From: Bacteroidaceae bacterium | GTDB taxonomy: Bacteria > Bacteroidota > Bacteroidia > Bacteroidales > Bacteroidaceae | DNA: 64,000 nucleotides | Assembly: GCA_024401115.1 (NCBI GenBank) | Contig: JAKSLP010000002.1 | Span: forward strand, 1-64,000 | Reading direction: 5' to 3' | Shown: positions 25,302 to 34,235 of the stretch, piece after piece | Position numbering within the stretch: the first letter of the stretch is position 1 | Layout: every line of letters starts with the position of its first letter | Notes under the pieces: model-generated | Told to the model about the DNA's origin: nothing | The model's input: the letters and a program-made list of their open reading frames with translations, nothing else | The model's database searches: none | Program-made: the position numbers and the translations under genes

Positions 25302-26393
25302 TTAGTCATTAATTTGAAAAAAAATGTCGAAGAGTACAGACACCAGTCGGGAAACGGCATACTGATGCAAATTCTGGCGTTTCACCCATAAAAATCCCTC
25401 CGGTGCCAATGGCAAAACGGCAGAATCTGCCTGTACGGCCACAAAACGGGCATGTATCTTTCTGTGCGACAACACATGGGTGGTTTCCTCGCAAAGCGAC
25501 TGCCAGTGAGGCTCGGCCTTGACTTCCTGAAACAGGCGCATAATATCCTGCCATTCGCTGGTATTTACCAACTGACTGTCAGACAATAAACCATCGGGGG
25601 TTTCGATAAGCGGAAATTCGTACAGATTCTGCCAGATGTCCTTTCCGGTGCGCTGGTGCAGCAGAAAGGAATCGCCCATTCTCACCAACACGTAAGTAAA
25701 GTAGCGGTCGGTGACCTTAGTCTTGTGGCTTTTGACAGGCAACTCTCCCATCCTATGACTATTATAAGCCATACAGGTTTCATTCAGGGGACAGGACTCG
25801 CATGCTGGAGATTTAGGGGTACATACCGTTGCCCCAAAATCCATGATAGCCTGATTATACCGGCCCGGATTCTGATGATCCAACATCTCATTTGCCAACC
25901 AGTTGAAATCTTTCTTGCCTTGCGTGGAGTCGATAGGAGTATCAATGCAGAAATAGCGGGAAAGGACACGGTACACATTGCCATCCACCACAGCATGCGG
26001 CAATCCATAAGCGATGCTGCAGATGGCTGCCGCAGTATATTCCCCTACTCCCTTCAGCTTCAGGACCGATGGATAATCCTTTGGAAACTCGCCCTTTTCA
26101 GCAATCGTCCTGGCAGCCTCGTGAAGGTTGCGCGCACGGCTGTAGTAACCCAATCCCTGCCAATAGCGCATCACCTCATCCTCGGGTGCGTTAGCCAAGG
26201 AAAAGGCATCGGGAAAACGTGCGGTGAAACGGAGAAAATACTCCAAACCCTGAGCTACACGCGTCTGCTGAAGGATGATTTCAGATATCCAGATGATGTA
26301 GGGATCACTGGTGCGTCTCCATGGCAAATCGCGTCCGTTCAGAACGTACCATTCAACTATTTTTTCGGTAAAAACACTCTCTTTTCTCTTCAT
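25302..26393 (-). CDS. mutY: A/G-specific adenine DNA glycosylase
   Basis: 363 residues from the ATG at 26393; an ATG at 26411 is upstream of a -7 box and is rejected. Removes adenine mispaired with 8-oxoguanine. Catalytic Glu38 lies in WISEIILQQTRV, the helix-hairpin-helix is LKGVGEYTAAAI, and the Asp is in AVVDGNVYRVLSR. The iron-sulfur cluster has the expected C-x6-C-x2-C-x5-C spacing (CTPKSPACESCPLNETC). A NUDIX-like MutT-type domain fills the C-terminal third. Confidence 0.95.
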   Translation of the reverse strand: MKRKESVFTEKIVEWYVLNGRDLPWRRTSDPYIIWISEIILQQTRVAQGLEYFLRFTARFPDAFSLANAPEDEVMRYWQGLGYYSRARNLHEAARTIAEKGEFPKDYPSVLKLKGVGEYTAAAICSIAYGLPHAVVDGNVYRVLSRYFCIDTPIDSTQGKKDFNWLANEMLDHQNPGRYNQAIMDFGATVCTPKSPACESCPLNETCMAYNSHRMGELPVKSHKTKVTDRYFTYVLVRMGDSFLLHQRTGKDIWQNLYEFPLIETPDGLLSDSQLVNTSEWQDIMRLFQEVKAEPHWQSLCEETTHVLSHRKIHARFVAVQADSAVLPLAPEGFLWVKRQNLHQYAVSRLVSVLFDIFFQIND

Positions 26394-26400
26394 CGTGATG

Positions 26401-26408
26401 CAAAAATA
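26401..26408 (-). promoter_or_regulatory. -7 box for mutY, decides its start
   Basis: TATTTTTG on the minus strand ends seven bases before the ATG at 26393, so the mRNA would be nearly leaderless. No -33 element is seen. Confidence 0.4.
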
Positions 26409-26482
26409 CATCGATTCATCGAATATCTCTGATTTTTTCTAATTTTATTTTGAGAATATTTCACTAACTGCTGAAATTGTTA

Positions 26483-26490
26483 TAAATTTG
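26483..26490 (+). promoter_or_regulatory. -7 box for small basic protein and rng
   Basis: TAAATTTG 80 bases before the ATG at 26571. The long AT-rich untranslated leader between them contains no obvious hairpin. Confidence 0.4.
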
Positions 26491-26570
26491 CACACCCAAA
26501 ATATTGTTTTAGGAAAGGAAAGGAAAACAAATTAAGGTAAAAGTATTATTAACATTATAATTTTTAAGCT

Positions 26571-26660
26571 ATGCCAAACGGAAAGAAGCATAAGCGCCAC
26601 AAGATGGCGACGCATAAGCGTAAAAAAAGACTGAGAAAGAACAGACATAAGAGCAAATAA
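26571..26660 (+). CDS. 29-residue basic AURKAIP1/COX24-like protein
   Basis: ATG at 26571, TAA at 26658-26660. Starts MPNGKKHKRHKMATHKRKK; about 20 of 29 residues are Lys, Arg or His. I recognise the very short AURKAIP1/COX24-domain proteins annotated in Bacteroidota, related to the C-terminal tail of mitoribosomal protein mS38, which binds small-subunit rRNA. A promoter box lies upstream and a strong intrinsic terminator 18 bases downstream, so it has its own transcription unit and is very likely a real gene. A ribosomal role is inferred from the family. Confidence 0.85.
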   Translation: MPNGKKHKRHKMATHKRKKRLRKNRHKSK

Positions 26661-26678
26661 GCTTGACTGTTCATAAAA

Positions 26679-26706
26679 CAAACCCGTTTAGGCGGGTTTG
26701 TTTTTT
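26679..26706 (+). terminator. Intrinsic terminator
   Basis: CAAACCCG (26679-26686) pairs with CGGGTTTG (26693-26700), followed by six T. It separates the small basic protein from rng, although some read-through could supply rng, which has no clear promoter of its own. Confidence 0.85.
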
Positions 26707-26732
26707 ATAGTTTAAATTTATAGGGTTGTGAA

Positions 26733-28307
26733 ATGACAAGCGAGTTAATTGTAGATGTTCAGCCTAAAGAAGTCTCTATCGCTCTTCTGGAAGACAAGAA
26801 TCTGGTAGAGCTTCAGAAAGAAGGACGAACAGAATCGTTCTCTGTAGGCAACATTTATTTGGGCAGGATCAAAAAGCTGATGCCAGGCCTGAATGCATGT
26901 TTTGTGGACGTCGGTTATGAACGCGATGCATTCCTACATTATTTAGACTTAGGACCACAATTCGCCTCCTATCAGAAGTATCTGAAACAGGTGTTGAGTG
27001 ATAAGAAAAAGCTCTATCCGTTCGAGAAGGCAAACGTATTGCCCGAACTGGATAAAAACGGTAGTGTACAGAACACTTTGCAGCAAGGTCAGGAAGTGCT
27101 GGTTCAGATTGTGAAGGAACCCATTTCGACCAAAGGCCCACGTTTGACTAGTGAGTTATCGTTTGCAGGACGATACCTGGTGTTGATGCCTTTTAATAAC
27201 AAAGTTTCTGTATCTGGAAAAATTAAATCAGCTGAGGAGCGCACCCGACTGAAGCAACTCATCCAAAGCATCAAGCCAAAGAATGTAGGCGTGATAGTAC
27301 GCACAGTGGCTGAGGGAAAGAAAGTTGCCGAACTGGATGCCGAGCTGAAGATCTTACTCAAACACTGGAATGATACTCTGGTCAATGCTCAGCAAGCGAG
27401 CAAGTTGCCCAAATTGTGTTACGAAGAGACCAGCCGTACAGTTGGACTGCTGAGAGACCTGTTCAATCCGTCTTATGAAAACATTTATGTGAATGATGAA
27501 CAGGAATATAATCTGATCAAGGATTATGTGGCACTGATTGCCCCAGAACGTGTTCCAATTGTAAAACTCTACAACGGCCAGTTGCCTATATTTGACAATT
27601 TTGCTGTCACCAAGCAAATCAAGGCTTCATTCGGTAAGACTGTATCCTACAGACACGGATCGTACCTGATAATCGAACATACCGAAGCCATGCATGTGGT
27701 GGATGTAAATAGCGGCAACAGAGCGAACAAGGAGAACGGGCAGGAAGAGAATGCCCTGGAGGTAAACCTGGGTGCAGCAGATGAGTTGGCACGCCAGTTG
27801 CGTCTACGTGATATGGGCGGTATCATTGTGGTTGATTTTATTGATATGGTCAAGGCCGAGAGCCGTCAGGCACTGTATGAGCGCATGTGCCAGAACATGC
27901 AGAAGGACCGTGCAAGGCACAACATTCTGCCACTGAGCAAATTCGGTCTGATGCAGATTACCAGACAGCGCGTAAGGCCAGCAATGGATGTGGTAGTTGA
28001 GGAAGTTTGTCCAACCTGCTTTGGAAAGGGCACAATCAAATCCTCTATTCTGTTTACAGACACCTTGGAAAACAAAATTGACCATTTGGTAAATAAGTTA
28101 GGAATCAAGAGTTTCAAGCTGTATGTTCACCCGTATGTAGCTGCTTTCATCAATCAGGGTATGATTTCTCTGAAACTGAGATGGCAGATGAAATACGGAT
28201 TAGGACTGAAAGTTGTTCCCGACCAGTCTATGGCTTTCCTGCAATACAAGATTGTAGACAGCAAGGGTGAAGAAATAGACATGAAGGAAGAGCAGGAAAT
28301 TAAATAA
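26733..28307 (+). CDS. rng: Ribonuclease G/E family endoribonuclease
   Basis: 524 residues, cytoplasmic, RNase G length without the long RNase E scaffold tail. An S1 RNA-binding domain at about 35-130 (VGNIYLGRIKKLMPGLNACFVDVG) is followed by the RNase H-like/5' sensor part and the catalytic DNase I-like domain with MHVVDVNSGN (Asp near 330) and GGIIVVDFIDM (Asp near 372). CPTCFGKG near 427 is the Zn-link pair. It processes rRNA and decays mRNA. Confidence 0.95.
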   Translation: MTSELIVDVQPKEVSIALLEDKNLVELQKEGRTESFSVGNIYLGRIKKLMPGLNACFVDVGYERDAFLHYLDLGPQFASYQKYLKQVLSDKKKLYPFEKANVLPELDKNGSVQNTLQQGQEVLVQIVKEPISTKGPRLTSELSFAGRYLVLMPFNNKVSVSGKIKSAEERTRLKQLIQSIKPKNVGVIVRTVAEGKKVAELDAELKILLKHWNDTLVNAQQASKLPKLCYEETSRTVGLLRDLFNPSYENIYVNDEQEYNLIKDYVALIAPERVPIVKLYNGQLPIFDNFAVTKQIKASFGKTVSYRHGSYLIIEHTEAMHVVDVNSGNRANKENGQEENALEVNLGAADELARQLRLRDMGGIIVVDFIDMVKAESRQALYERMCQNMQKDRARHNILPLSKFGLMQITRQRVRPAMDVVVEEVCPTCFGKGTIKSSILFTDTLENKIDHLVNKLGIKSFKLYVHPYVAAFINQGMISLKLRWQMKYGLGLKVVPDQSMAFLQYKIVDSKGEEIDMKEEQEIK

Positions 28308-28337
28308 ATGAGGGCGGTTAAATTACCGCCCTCATTT
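28306..28337. terminator. Bidirectional terminator
   Basis: AATGAGGGCGGT and ACCGCCCTCATT flank a short loop, between the convergent rng and kinase genes. Confidence 0.9.
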
Positions 28338-28354
28338 ATTCTATCTTAATAGTT

Positions 28355-29578
28355 TCATTCATCATCCTTTACGATCTTCTGCTGGATCTTTTCCCGTTCC
28401 TCCGACCACAAAGGTACAGTGAAACTGAAGGTTGAACCTACATCGACCTTAGACTCGAGGAACAAGTCGCCGCCATTCTTTCGGGCAAAGTCCAGACATA
28501 GCAACAGGCCTAAGCCACTGCCCTCTTCCGAATTGGTTCCATATTTGGTGAAATGAGTCTTGGTATTGAACAGTTTCTGCTTCTCCTCCTCACTGAGACC
28601 GCATCCGTTATCCTGTACATTAAATACAATATAATCCGGATTGACATCTTTTGTGGTATACACTTTTATTTCACCGCCTGACGGGGTAAATTTCAAAGCA
28701 TTGCTGATGAAATTACGGACAATTGTCTTTAGCATTTCAATATCTGCATAGATCAGTTCCTGAGATGTAGGTGTAGGTATATATGTCAGTTTCAAACCCT
28801 TAACCTGCGCAGAATGACGATAGATATCTACCAATGCCGGCAAGATTTCCTCGGCCTTGAACTGCTGGTAAACCACATTCAGACGTCCAGTCTGGCTCTT
28901 TGTCCACTTAAGCAAGTTGTCCAAGAGAGAAAATGTCTCATCGGTCTGCTCATAAGTCTGATTAATCAGTTCGATAATCTCATTACCCACCACAGCCGGA
29001 TCCATGATGCTCATCATCATCTCCAGCATCATCTTTACGGTTCCAATCGGAGCACGCAAATCATGAGCAATAACGGAATACATCTTATCCCGATTTCGGA
29101 TGCTGGCTTCCAAAGCGAGAGTCTTCTCGGCAATGATACGCTTAGCAGCCACCAGTGAAATCTGATGCTGGACACGAATCATCAGCTCATCCTTATTGAA
29201 TGGCTTCTGAACAAAATCATTGGCACCGGAACGAAAACCTTTTACGATATCGTTAGGTGAATTTAAGGCAGTAAGGAAGATGATAGGAATATCACGGTAA
29301 GGAGCATATTCCTCTGACGTTTTTAGGATGGTTGCCACATCAAAACCATTCATATCAGGCATCATGACATCCAGCAATATCAAATCTGGATTCTCTGTTT
29401 TTACCTGTTCCAGACAAGACTTGCCGGAATTGGCAGAAACAATCTGGAATTTCTTAAGGGACAACATAGCTTTCAGCAACAAAATATTGCTAAGTACATC
29501 ATCTACGATAAGGATCTTAAATTGGGACCACTCAAAGTCCAGACCGACGCTTGATTCGGTTGATCGAAGTTCATTCAT
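28355..29578 (-). CDS. Response regulator-histidine kinase hybrid (REC-HisKA-HATPase)
   Basis: 407 residues from the ATG at 29578; a TTG three codons earlier is less likely. The N-terminal receiver has acidic residues in LIVDD, phosphoacceptor Asp70 (LILLDVMMPDMNG) and Lys in FVQKPF. Then a HisKA domain with His172 (IAHDLRAPIG), and an ATPase domain with the N box NFISNALKF and DNGCGLS and GSGLGLLLC G boxes. No membrane segment: it is a cytosolic kinase whose own receiver comes first, an order typical of kinases fed by an upstream phosphodonor. No output regulator is adjacent. Confidence 0.92.
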   Translation of the reverse strand: MNELRSTESSVGLDFEWSQFKILIVDDVLSNILLLKAMLSLKKFQIVSANSGKSCLEQVKTENPDLILLDVMMPDMNGFDVATILKTSEEYAPYRDIPIIFLTALNSPNDIVKGFRSGANDFVQKPFNKDELMIRVQHQISLVAAKRIIAEKTLALEASIRNRDKMYSVIAHDLRAPIGTVKMMLEMMMSIMDPAVVGNEIIELINQTYEQTDETFSLLDNLLKWTKSQTGRLNVVYQQFKAEEILPALVDIYRHSAQVKGLKLTYIPTPTSQELIYADIEMLKTIVRNFISNALKFTPSGGEIKVYTTKDVNPDYIVFNVQDNGCGLSEEEKQKLFNTKTHFTKYGTNSEEGSGLGLLLCLDFARKNGGDLFLESKVDVGSTFSFTVPLWSEEREKIQQKIVKDDE

Positions 29579-29595
29579 AACAAGCAATTTTCACA

Positions 29596-29627
29596 CAAAT
29601 ATATAACTAAACAGGGAATATTACAAA
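29596..29627 (-). promoter_or_regulatory. Promoter for hybrid kinase
   Basis: TTTG at 29627-29624, a 20 bp spacer and TATATTTG at 29603-29596, 17 bases before the ATG at 29578. Confidence 0.65.
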
Positions 29628-29708
29628 CAAAACATTCAATTTTGCTTTAAATATATGATTTTTGTCTTTTTTGACTACCGCCAATAAGTGTTTTTGTTTC
29701 TTTTTTCG

Positions 29709-29716
29709 TAAATTTG
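29709..29716 (+). promoter_or_regulatory. -7 box for fabD
   Basis: TAAATTTG 47 bases before the fabD ATG; no -33 element at the usual spacing. Confidence 0.45.
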
Positions 29717-29763
29717 CACGTATTTTAAGAAATAAGAATATCAATCATTAAAATAAACAAGAA

Positions 29764-30651
29764 ATGAAAGCATTCGTATTCCCAGGACAGGGTGCCCAGT
29801 TTGTAGGAATGGGCAAGGATTTGTATGAGAATAACCCTAAGGCAAAGGAACTCTTTGAGAAAGCTAATGAAATCTTAGGATATAGAATTACCGATATCAT
29901 GTTTAACGGTACTGATGAGGAATTGAAGCAGACCAAGGTTACACAGCCTGCAGTATTCCTGCACTCAGTAATCAAGGCTATCTGCCTGGGTGATGAGTTC
30001 AACCCATCAATGACCGCAGGTCACTCTTTGGGTGAGTTCTCTGCTCTGGTAGCTGCAGGTGCTATCAGTTTCGAGGATGGCTTGAAGCTGGTTTACGCAC
30101 GTGCAATGGCTATGCAGAAGGCTTGCGAGGCTGCTCCTTCTACCATGGCTGCAATCATCGCATTGCCAGATGAGACTATCGAGACTATCTGTGCAGAGGT
30201 TAGCAAACCAGGTAATGTAGTAGTTCCAGCTAACTACAACTGCCCAGGCCAGTTGGTAATCAGCGGTAACATTGAGGCTATCAATGAGGCTTGTGAGAAG
30301 TTGAAGGCAGCAGGTGCAAAGCGCGCTCTTCCACTGAAGGTTGGTGGTGCATTCCACTCTCCACTGATGGAGCCAGCTCGCGTAGAGTTGCAGGCTGCTA
30401 TCGAGGCTACTGAAATCAAGGCACCTAAGTTCCCTGTTTATCAGAATGTAGATGCTAAGCCTCACACTGATCCAGCTGAGATTAAGGCCAACCTGGTAGC
30501 ACAGCTGACTGCTTCTGTACGCTGGACTCAGACTGTTCAGAACATGGTTGCTGACGGTGCTGACGACTTCACAGAGTGTGGTCCTGGTAAGGCTTTGCAG
30601 GGTATGATTGCAAAGATTGACCGCAACGTAACTGTAAACGGAGTAGCTTAA
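29764..30651 (+). CDS. fabD: Malonyl-CoA:ACP transacylase
   Basis: 295 residues. Moves malonyl from CoA to acyl carrier protein for fatty-acid synthesis. The family start FVFPGQGAQFVGMG, nucleophile Ser88 in AGHSLGEFSAL and the His in GGAFHSPLM near 197 are all present. Codon use is strongly biased to a few codons, as in rpsA, which suggests high expression. The other fab genes are not in the window; a GH13 gene follows after 21 bases. Confidence 0.96.
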   Translation: MKAFVFPGQGAQFVGMGKDLYENNPKAKELFEKANEILGYRITDIMFNGTDEELKQTKVTQPAVFLHSVIKAICLGDEFNPSMTAGHSLGEFSALVAAGAISFEDGLKLVYARAMAMQKACEAAPSTMAAIIALPDETIETICAEVSKPGNVVVPANYNCPGQLVISGNIEAINEACEKLKAAGAKRALPLKVGGAFHSPLMEPARVELQAAIEATEIKAPKFPVYQNVDAKPHTDPAEIKANLVAQLTASVRWTQTVQNMVADGADDFTECGPGKALQGMIAKIDRNVTVNGVA

Positions 30652-30672
30652 TAAGTCCATATTGTGAAGAGC

Positions 30673-32358
30673 ATGGAGAAAGTCATTATCTATCAAGTCT
30701 TTACAAGACTTTTTGGCAATGATAAGACTGCATGTCACACCAACGGCAGCTATGCCGAAAACGGTTGTGGCAAGATGGCCGATTTCACCACTAAGGCTCT
30801 TGAAGAAATCAAGAAGCTGGGTGCCACACATGTCTGGTATACTGGCATAATTGAACATGCCACCCAGACAGATTATTCCGCTTACGGTATTAAGCGGGAT
30901 CATTCTGCCGTGGTGAAAGGAAAAGCTGGTTCTGCATATGCCATCAAGGACTACTATGATGTAGATCCTGACCTGGCAGTCAATGTAGAGGACAGAATCA
31001 AAGAATTTAAATTACTGGTCAAGCGTTCACATAAAGCAGGATTGAAAGTCATCATCGACTTCGTCCCTAACCATGTGGCACGTCAATACTGTTCAGATGC
31101 CAAACCGGCAGGTGTAATCGATCTCGGTGAGGAGGACAACAAGGAATTCGGTTTCCTGCCTACCAATAATTTCTACTATCTTCCGGGGCAGCCATTGGTT
31201 GGTAATATCGATTTGCAGGGTGACGAGGCTAAGCCTTATGTGGAGAATCCTGCAAAAGCTACCGGAAACGACAGATTTGACGCATGGCCAAATCGTAACG
31301 ACTGGTATGAAACGGTAAAGCTGAACTACGGAAAGGATTATTCCGACGGACGCTGTTACTTTAATCCTGTGCCAAATACATGGAAGAAGATGCTGGACAT
31401 CGTAAAGTATTGGGCAGATATGGATGTGGATGGTTTCCGTTGCGACATGGCAGAGATGGTTCCATGTGAATTCTGGGGATGGATGATTCCTCAAGTTAAG
31501 GAAAAGCATCCGGACATCAAGTTCATTGCTGAGGTTTACAATCCTGGTCAGTACCGTCAGTACATCTACGAAGGTCATTTTGACTATCTTTATGATAAGG
31601 TGGGTTTATACGACACTCTTCGTTCTGTAACCTGCGGACAGAATTCGGCAAGTGCCATTACCGGATGCTGGCAAGCAGTTCAAGACATTCAGGATCACAT
31701 GCTAAACTTCCTGGAGAATCATGACGAGCAGCGAATTGCCAGTGATTTCTTTGCCAATTCTGGTTCAAAAGGCAAGCCAGCCCTTGTGGTAAGCAGTTGC
31801 CTGAATACCAACCCAATGATGATTTATTTCGGTCAGGAACTGGGTGAGCAGGGAATGGATACTGAGGGATTCAGTGGCAGAGACGGACGAACAACAATCT
31901 TTGATTATTGGTCAGTGGACACCATCCGCAGATGGAGAAACAAAGGTAAGTTTGACGGCAAACTATTGAAGAATGATGAAAAGGAACTGTTGGATTTCTA
32001 CACCAAGGTTTTGAATCTATGTAATTCAGAAAAAGCTATCCGTGAAGGTAACACCTTTGACCTGATGTATGTAAACTATGGTGGATGGTTACTTAATGAT
32101 CATCGTCATTATGCATTCCTCCGTAAGATGGAAGATGAACTGCTGCTGATTGTTGCAAACTTTGACAGCAATAATGCCAGAATAGGTGTTCGAATTCCAG
32201 AGCATGCATTCCAGTATTTGGAAATGGAGCCACACAATGAAATAGAAGGTTTTGATCTGTTGTCTGGAGCTTCTGCCAGCTATCAACTGTTGCCAGAAAA
32301 GATATGCACCGTGGAAGTGGAAGCCAACAATGCAGTAATCGTGAAATTTAAACTCTAA
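30673..32358 (+). CDS. Cytoplasmic alpha-amylase family enzyme, GH13
   Basis: 561 residues from the ATG at 30673 (a GTG at 30664 is the alternative). No signal peptide. GH13 barrel with FVPNHV (region I), nucleophile Asp in VDGFRCDMAEM, acid/base Glu in FIAEVYNP and the third Asp in LENHDEQR. An all-beta C-terminal domain follows. It probably acts on imported or stored alpha-glucan (glycogen, maltooligosaccharides). It lies in the same direction as fabD and is ended by a strong terminator. The exact specificity is not readable. Confidence 0.92.
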   Translation: MEKVIIYQVFTRLFGNDKTACHTNGSYAENGCGKMADFTTKALEEIKKLGATHVWYTGIIEHATQTDYSAYGIKRDHSAVVKGKAGSAYAIKDYYDVDPDLAVNVEDRIKEFKLLVKRSHKAGLKVIIDFVPNHVARQYCSDAKPAGVIDLGEEDNKEFGFLPTNNFYYLPGQPLVGNIDLQGDEAKPYVENPAKATGNDRFDAWPNRNDWYETVKLNYGKDYSDGRCYFNPVPNTWKKMLDIVKYWADMDVDGFRCDMAEMVPCEFWGWMIPQVKEKHPDIKFIAEVYNPGQYRQYIYEGHFDYLYDKVGLYDTLRSVTCGQNSASAITGCWQAVQDIQDHMLNFLENHDEQRIASDFFANSGSKGKPALVVSSCLNTNPMMIYFGQELGEQGMDTEGFSGRDGRTTIFDYWSVDTIRRWRNKGKFDGKLLKNDEKELLDFYTKVLNLCNSEKAIREGNTFDLMYVNYGGWLLNDHRHYAFLRKMEDELLLIVANFDSNNARIGVRIPEHAFQYLEMEPHNEIEGFDLLSGASASYQLLPEKICTVEVEANNAVIVKFKL

Positions 32359-32360
32359 AT

Positions 32361-32392
32361 AAAAAGCTCTACCATTTGGTAGAGCTTTTTTT
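32361..32392. terminator. Bidirectional terminator
   Basis: AAAGCTCTACCA and TGGTAGAGCTTT form a near-perfect stem with flanking A and T runs, between convergent genes; it touches the restriction-gene stop. Confidence 0.9.
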
Positions 32393-33467
32393 ATCGTTTT
32401 AGAAGTCCCACTTTCAGGTTTAGCTTAAAGTAGAACAAATTATTCTCTCTTTCCAGATAACCGTAATGGTCCTTTTGCAAGTTGCCCTTTTCCAAACGGG
32501 TATTCAGCAACAGGAAATCTGCAAATGTCTGACGATCTAACTTGGAGTAGCACAGAATCTGCCCATCAGCATTCATAATCAAAATGCCACCTATGGACGA
32601 CTCCTTTCCATTGTACAGTTTGGCAGGGCGCATACCTGTAGCAATAGCTAACAGGAATTCCTTAACCTTATGCTCATAATATCCATGCTTACGAATCAAC
32701 TCGTCTTTAATCTTTAGCGGATTCTGCTCCTTGACAATATCCACCAGCTCACTTACTTTAGTCACATTGTCGTAATACATGGTACGCACCATCTCTCCAA
32801 TCAGTCTGGGGAAATGCAAATCAATCATATGTAAGTTGCTGCGGAAAATCTTGTCTGCAGCATCATTAAACTTGATTTCGCCACCCAAGCGTTCAATCAT
32901 AAGCATACGGTCCAAAACTTCGTTATCAGTCTCCAATGCATTAATCTTATTGACTGTAGGACTTGGGAAACGTATACCTTTCTGCTCAAATTTAATATTG
33001 GCTGCACGACCGCCATCCAACAATGGATTCATACCTCCGATGCGTGAATAAATGCGGAAACCAATGGGTTGCATCTGCTTGGAATAAAAAGCGATATGAA
33101 GATCTGTTCTGTCTTCAGTCTTTGCCTCTAAGTTGAAGATGGACAATTCATCCAAAAACTCTTCAACACCTTCTGGTGATTCCACCTCGGAATCAGCAGA
33201 TTTCAAAGCCTCAAGAATCAAATTGGATACAACGCCAAAATCCTCACGTAAAAAATGTCTGTCAATTGACTCGCCTTTTATATGAATCTCATTATCCTCT
33301 ACATAATATCTGCGGGTACCATCGTGCTCCTCACGCTGGACATAAGCAATAGGAATCTCATAGGCACACTGCCCATTGGCATTGCCTGCCTGTACACTAC
33401 CGTGACTCAGTAGCTGAAAAAATGCGCAAAGCTCTGACCACTCCCGTTTTGTTGCTGTAAAAGCCAT
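32391..33467 (-). CDS. HpaII-like type II restriction endonuclease
   Basis: 358 residues, no signal or membrane segment. I assign the HpaII restriction family from the N-terminal TATKREWSELCAFFQLL (family form NKGEWSE-Y-F-KLL), the central FRIYSRIGGMNPLLDGG (family form S-LG--PTLLNA-) and FNDAADKIFRSNLHMID, plus overall length. The enzyme would cut DNA at a short palindrome such as CCGG. No cognate cytosine methyltransferase or Vsr nuclease is in the neighbouring genes, which is unusual. It starts 9 bases after the flavodoxin/ferredoxin gene in the rpoD transcript. Whether it is active is unknown. Confidence 0.6.
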   Translation of the reverse strand: MAFTATKREWSELCAFFQLLSHGSVQAGNANGQCAYEIPIAYVQREEHDGTRRYYVEDNEIHIKGESIDRHFLREDFGVVSNLILEALKSADSEVESPEGVEEFLDELSIFNLEAKTEDRTDLHIAFYSKQMQPIGFRIYSRIGGMNPLLDGGRAANIKFEQKGIRFPSPTVNKINALETDNEVLDRMLMIERLGGEIKFNDAADKIFRSNLHMIDLHFPRLIGEMVRTMYYDNVTKVSELVDIVKEQNPLKIKDELIRKHGYYEHKVKEFLLAIATGMRPAKLYNGKESSIGGILIMNADGQILCYSKLDRQTFADFLLLNTRLEKGNLQKDHYGYLERENNLFYFKLNLKVGLLKR

Positions 33468-33476
33468 GATGTAATC

Positions 33477-34235
33477 TTATTTATAAAAATATTGTCCTTT
33501 TTCTTTGGTGTATTTTCCAAACTCAATAGCCTTTTTGGGGCAATGATGGTAGCAAGCCATACATGTTATACACGATCCGTTATGCAACCATATCGGTTTA
33601 TCCAGCTCCATGATCATGTTATTCATTGGACAGTGTTGAACACATGTAGCACATCCCACACATTTATCAGTCACTCTGAAATATGAATCTTTAACCAGAA
33701 AACGCTTAAAGAATGACTTCAACAATGAACTCTTCAAAACAGGGAAAGCACCTTCAGTAATATGAACTCCTTGCTTTCGTTCAAGGATGTAGTTGCCAAT
33801 TGTACTCACCCACTCTGCCGCTTTCTGTTTTTTCTGCTCTATCACCTCAACGGAATCCACATCAAATCCCGGAAGATTGATATATGTATTGGGCATCTGC
33901 ACAGAAGCCATGAATCGTGGCTCATGTCCGTTTTTTTGTAACAGTTTACGGAACTGGACATGAGTTTTTCCACAATCATCACCACATGTACATACCATAT
34001 ATATATAAGGTGTGTGATATCTGGAGGCAAAGCAACTGATAAATCTCATTACCGGTTCAGGTATACCCCAAGCATGCACAGGGAAACAAAAGCCCAAAGG
34101 TTCATCAGGTTCAAGAGTTTCAAATATATCAGTCTCAATGTTTGTCAATGAGTAGATACGGCTATCAGAAATAAAAGTGGATAGTTGTTGAGCTACCCAC
34201 TTTGTATTACCTGTTGCTGAAAAATACAGTATCAT
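33477..34235 (-). CDS. EFR1-type flavodoxin/ferredoxin fusion
   Basis: 252 residues. An N-terminal flavodoxin fold with the FMN loop YFSATGNTKWVA (residues 4-15) is followed near the C-terminus by two 4Fe-4S motifs, CVGCATCVQHCP and CITCMACYHHCP. Proteins of this EFR1 class move electrons in anaerobes; the partner is not known. Its ATG directly follows the rpoD stop (TAAATG), so it is co-expressed with the primary sigma factor. Confidence 0.88.
   Translation of the reverse strand: MILYFSATGNTKWVAQQLSTFISDSRIYSLTNIETDIFETLEPDEPLGFCFPVHAWGIPEPVMRFISCFASRYHTPYIYMVCTCGDDCGKTHVQFRKLLQKNGHEPRFMASVQMPNTYINLPGFDVDSVEVIEQKKQKAAEWVSTIGNYILERKQGVHITEGAFPVLKSSLLKSFFKRFLVKDSYFRVTDKCVGCATCVQHCPMNNMIMELDKPIWLHNGSCITCMACYHHCPKKAIEFGKYTKEKGQYFYK

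Noticed and set aside
30007..30903. A 298-codon frame antisense to fabD
   Set aside because: The fabD sense strand is complete with catalytic residues; the antisense frame follows from strong codon bias.
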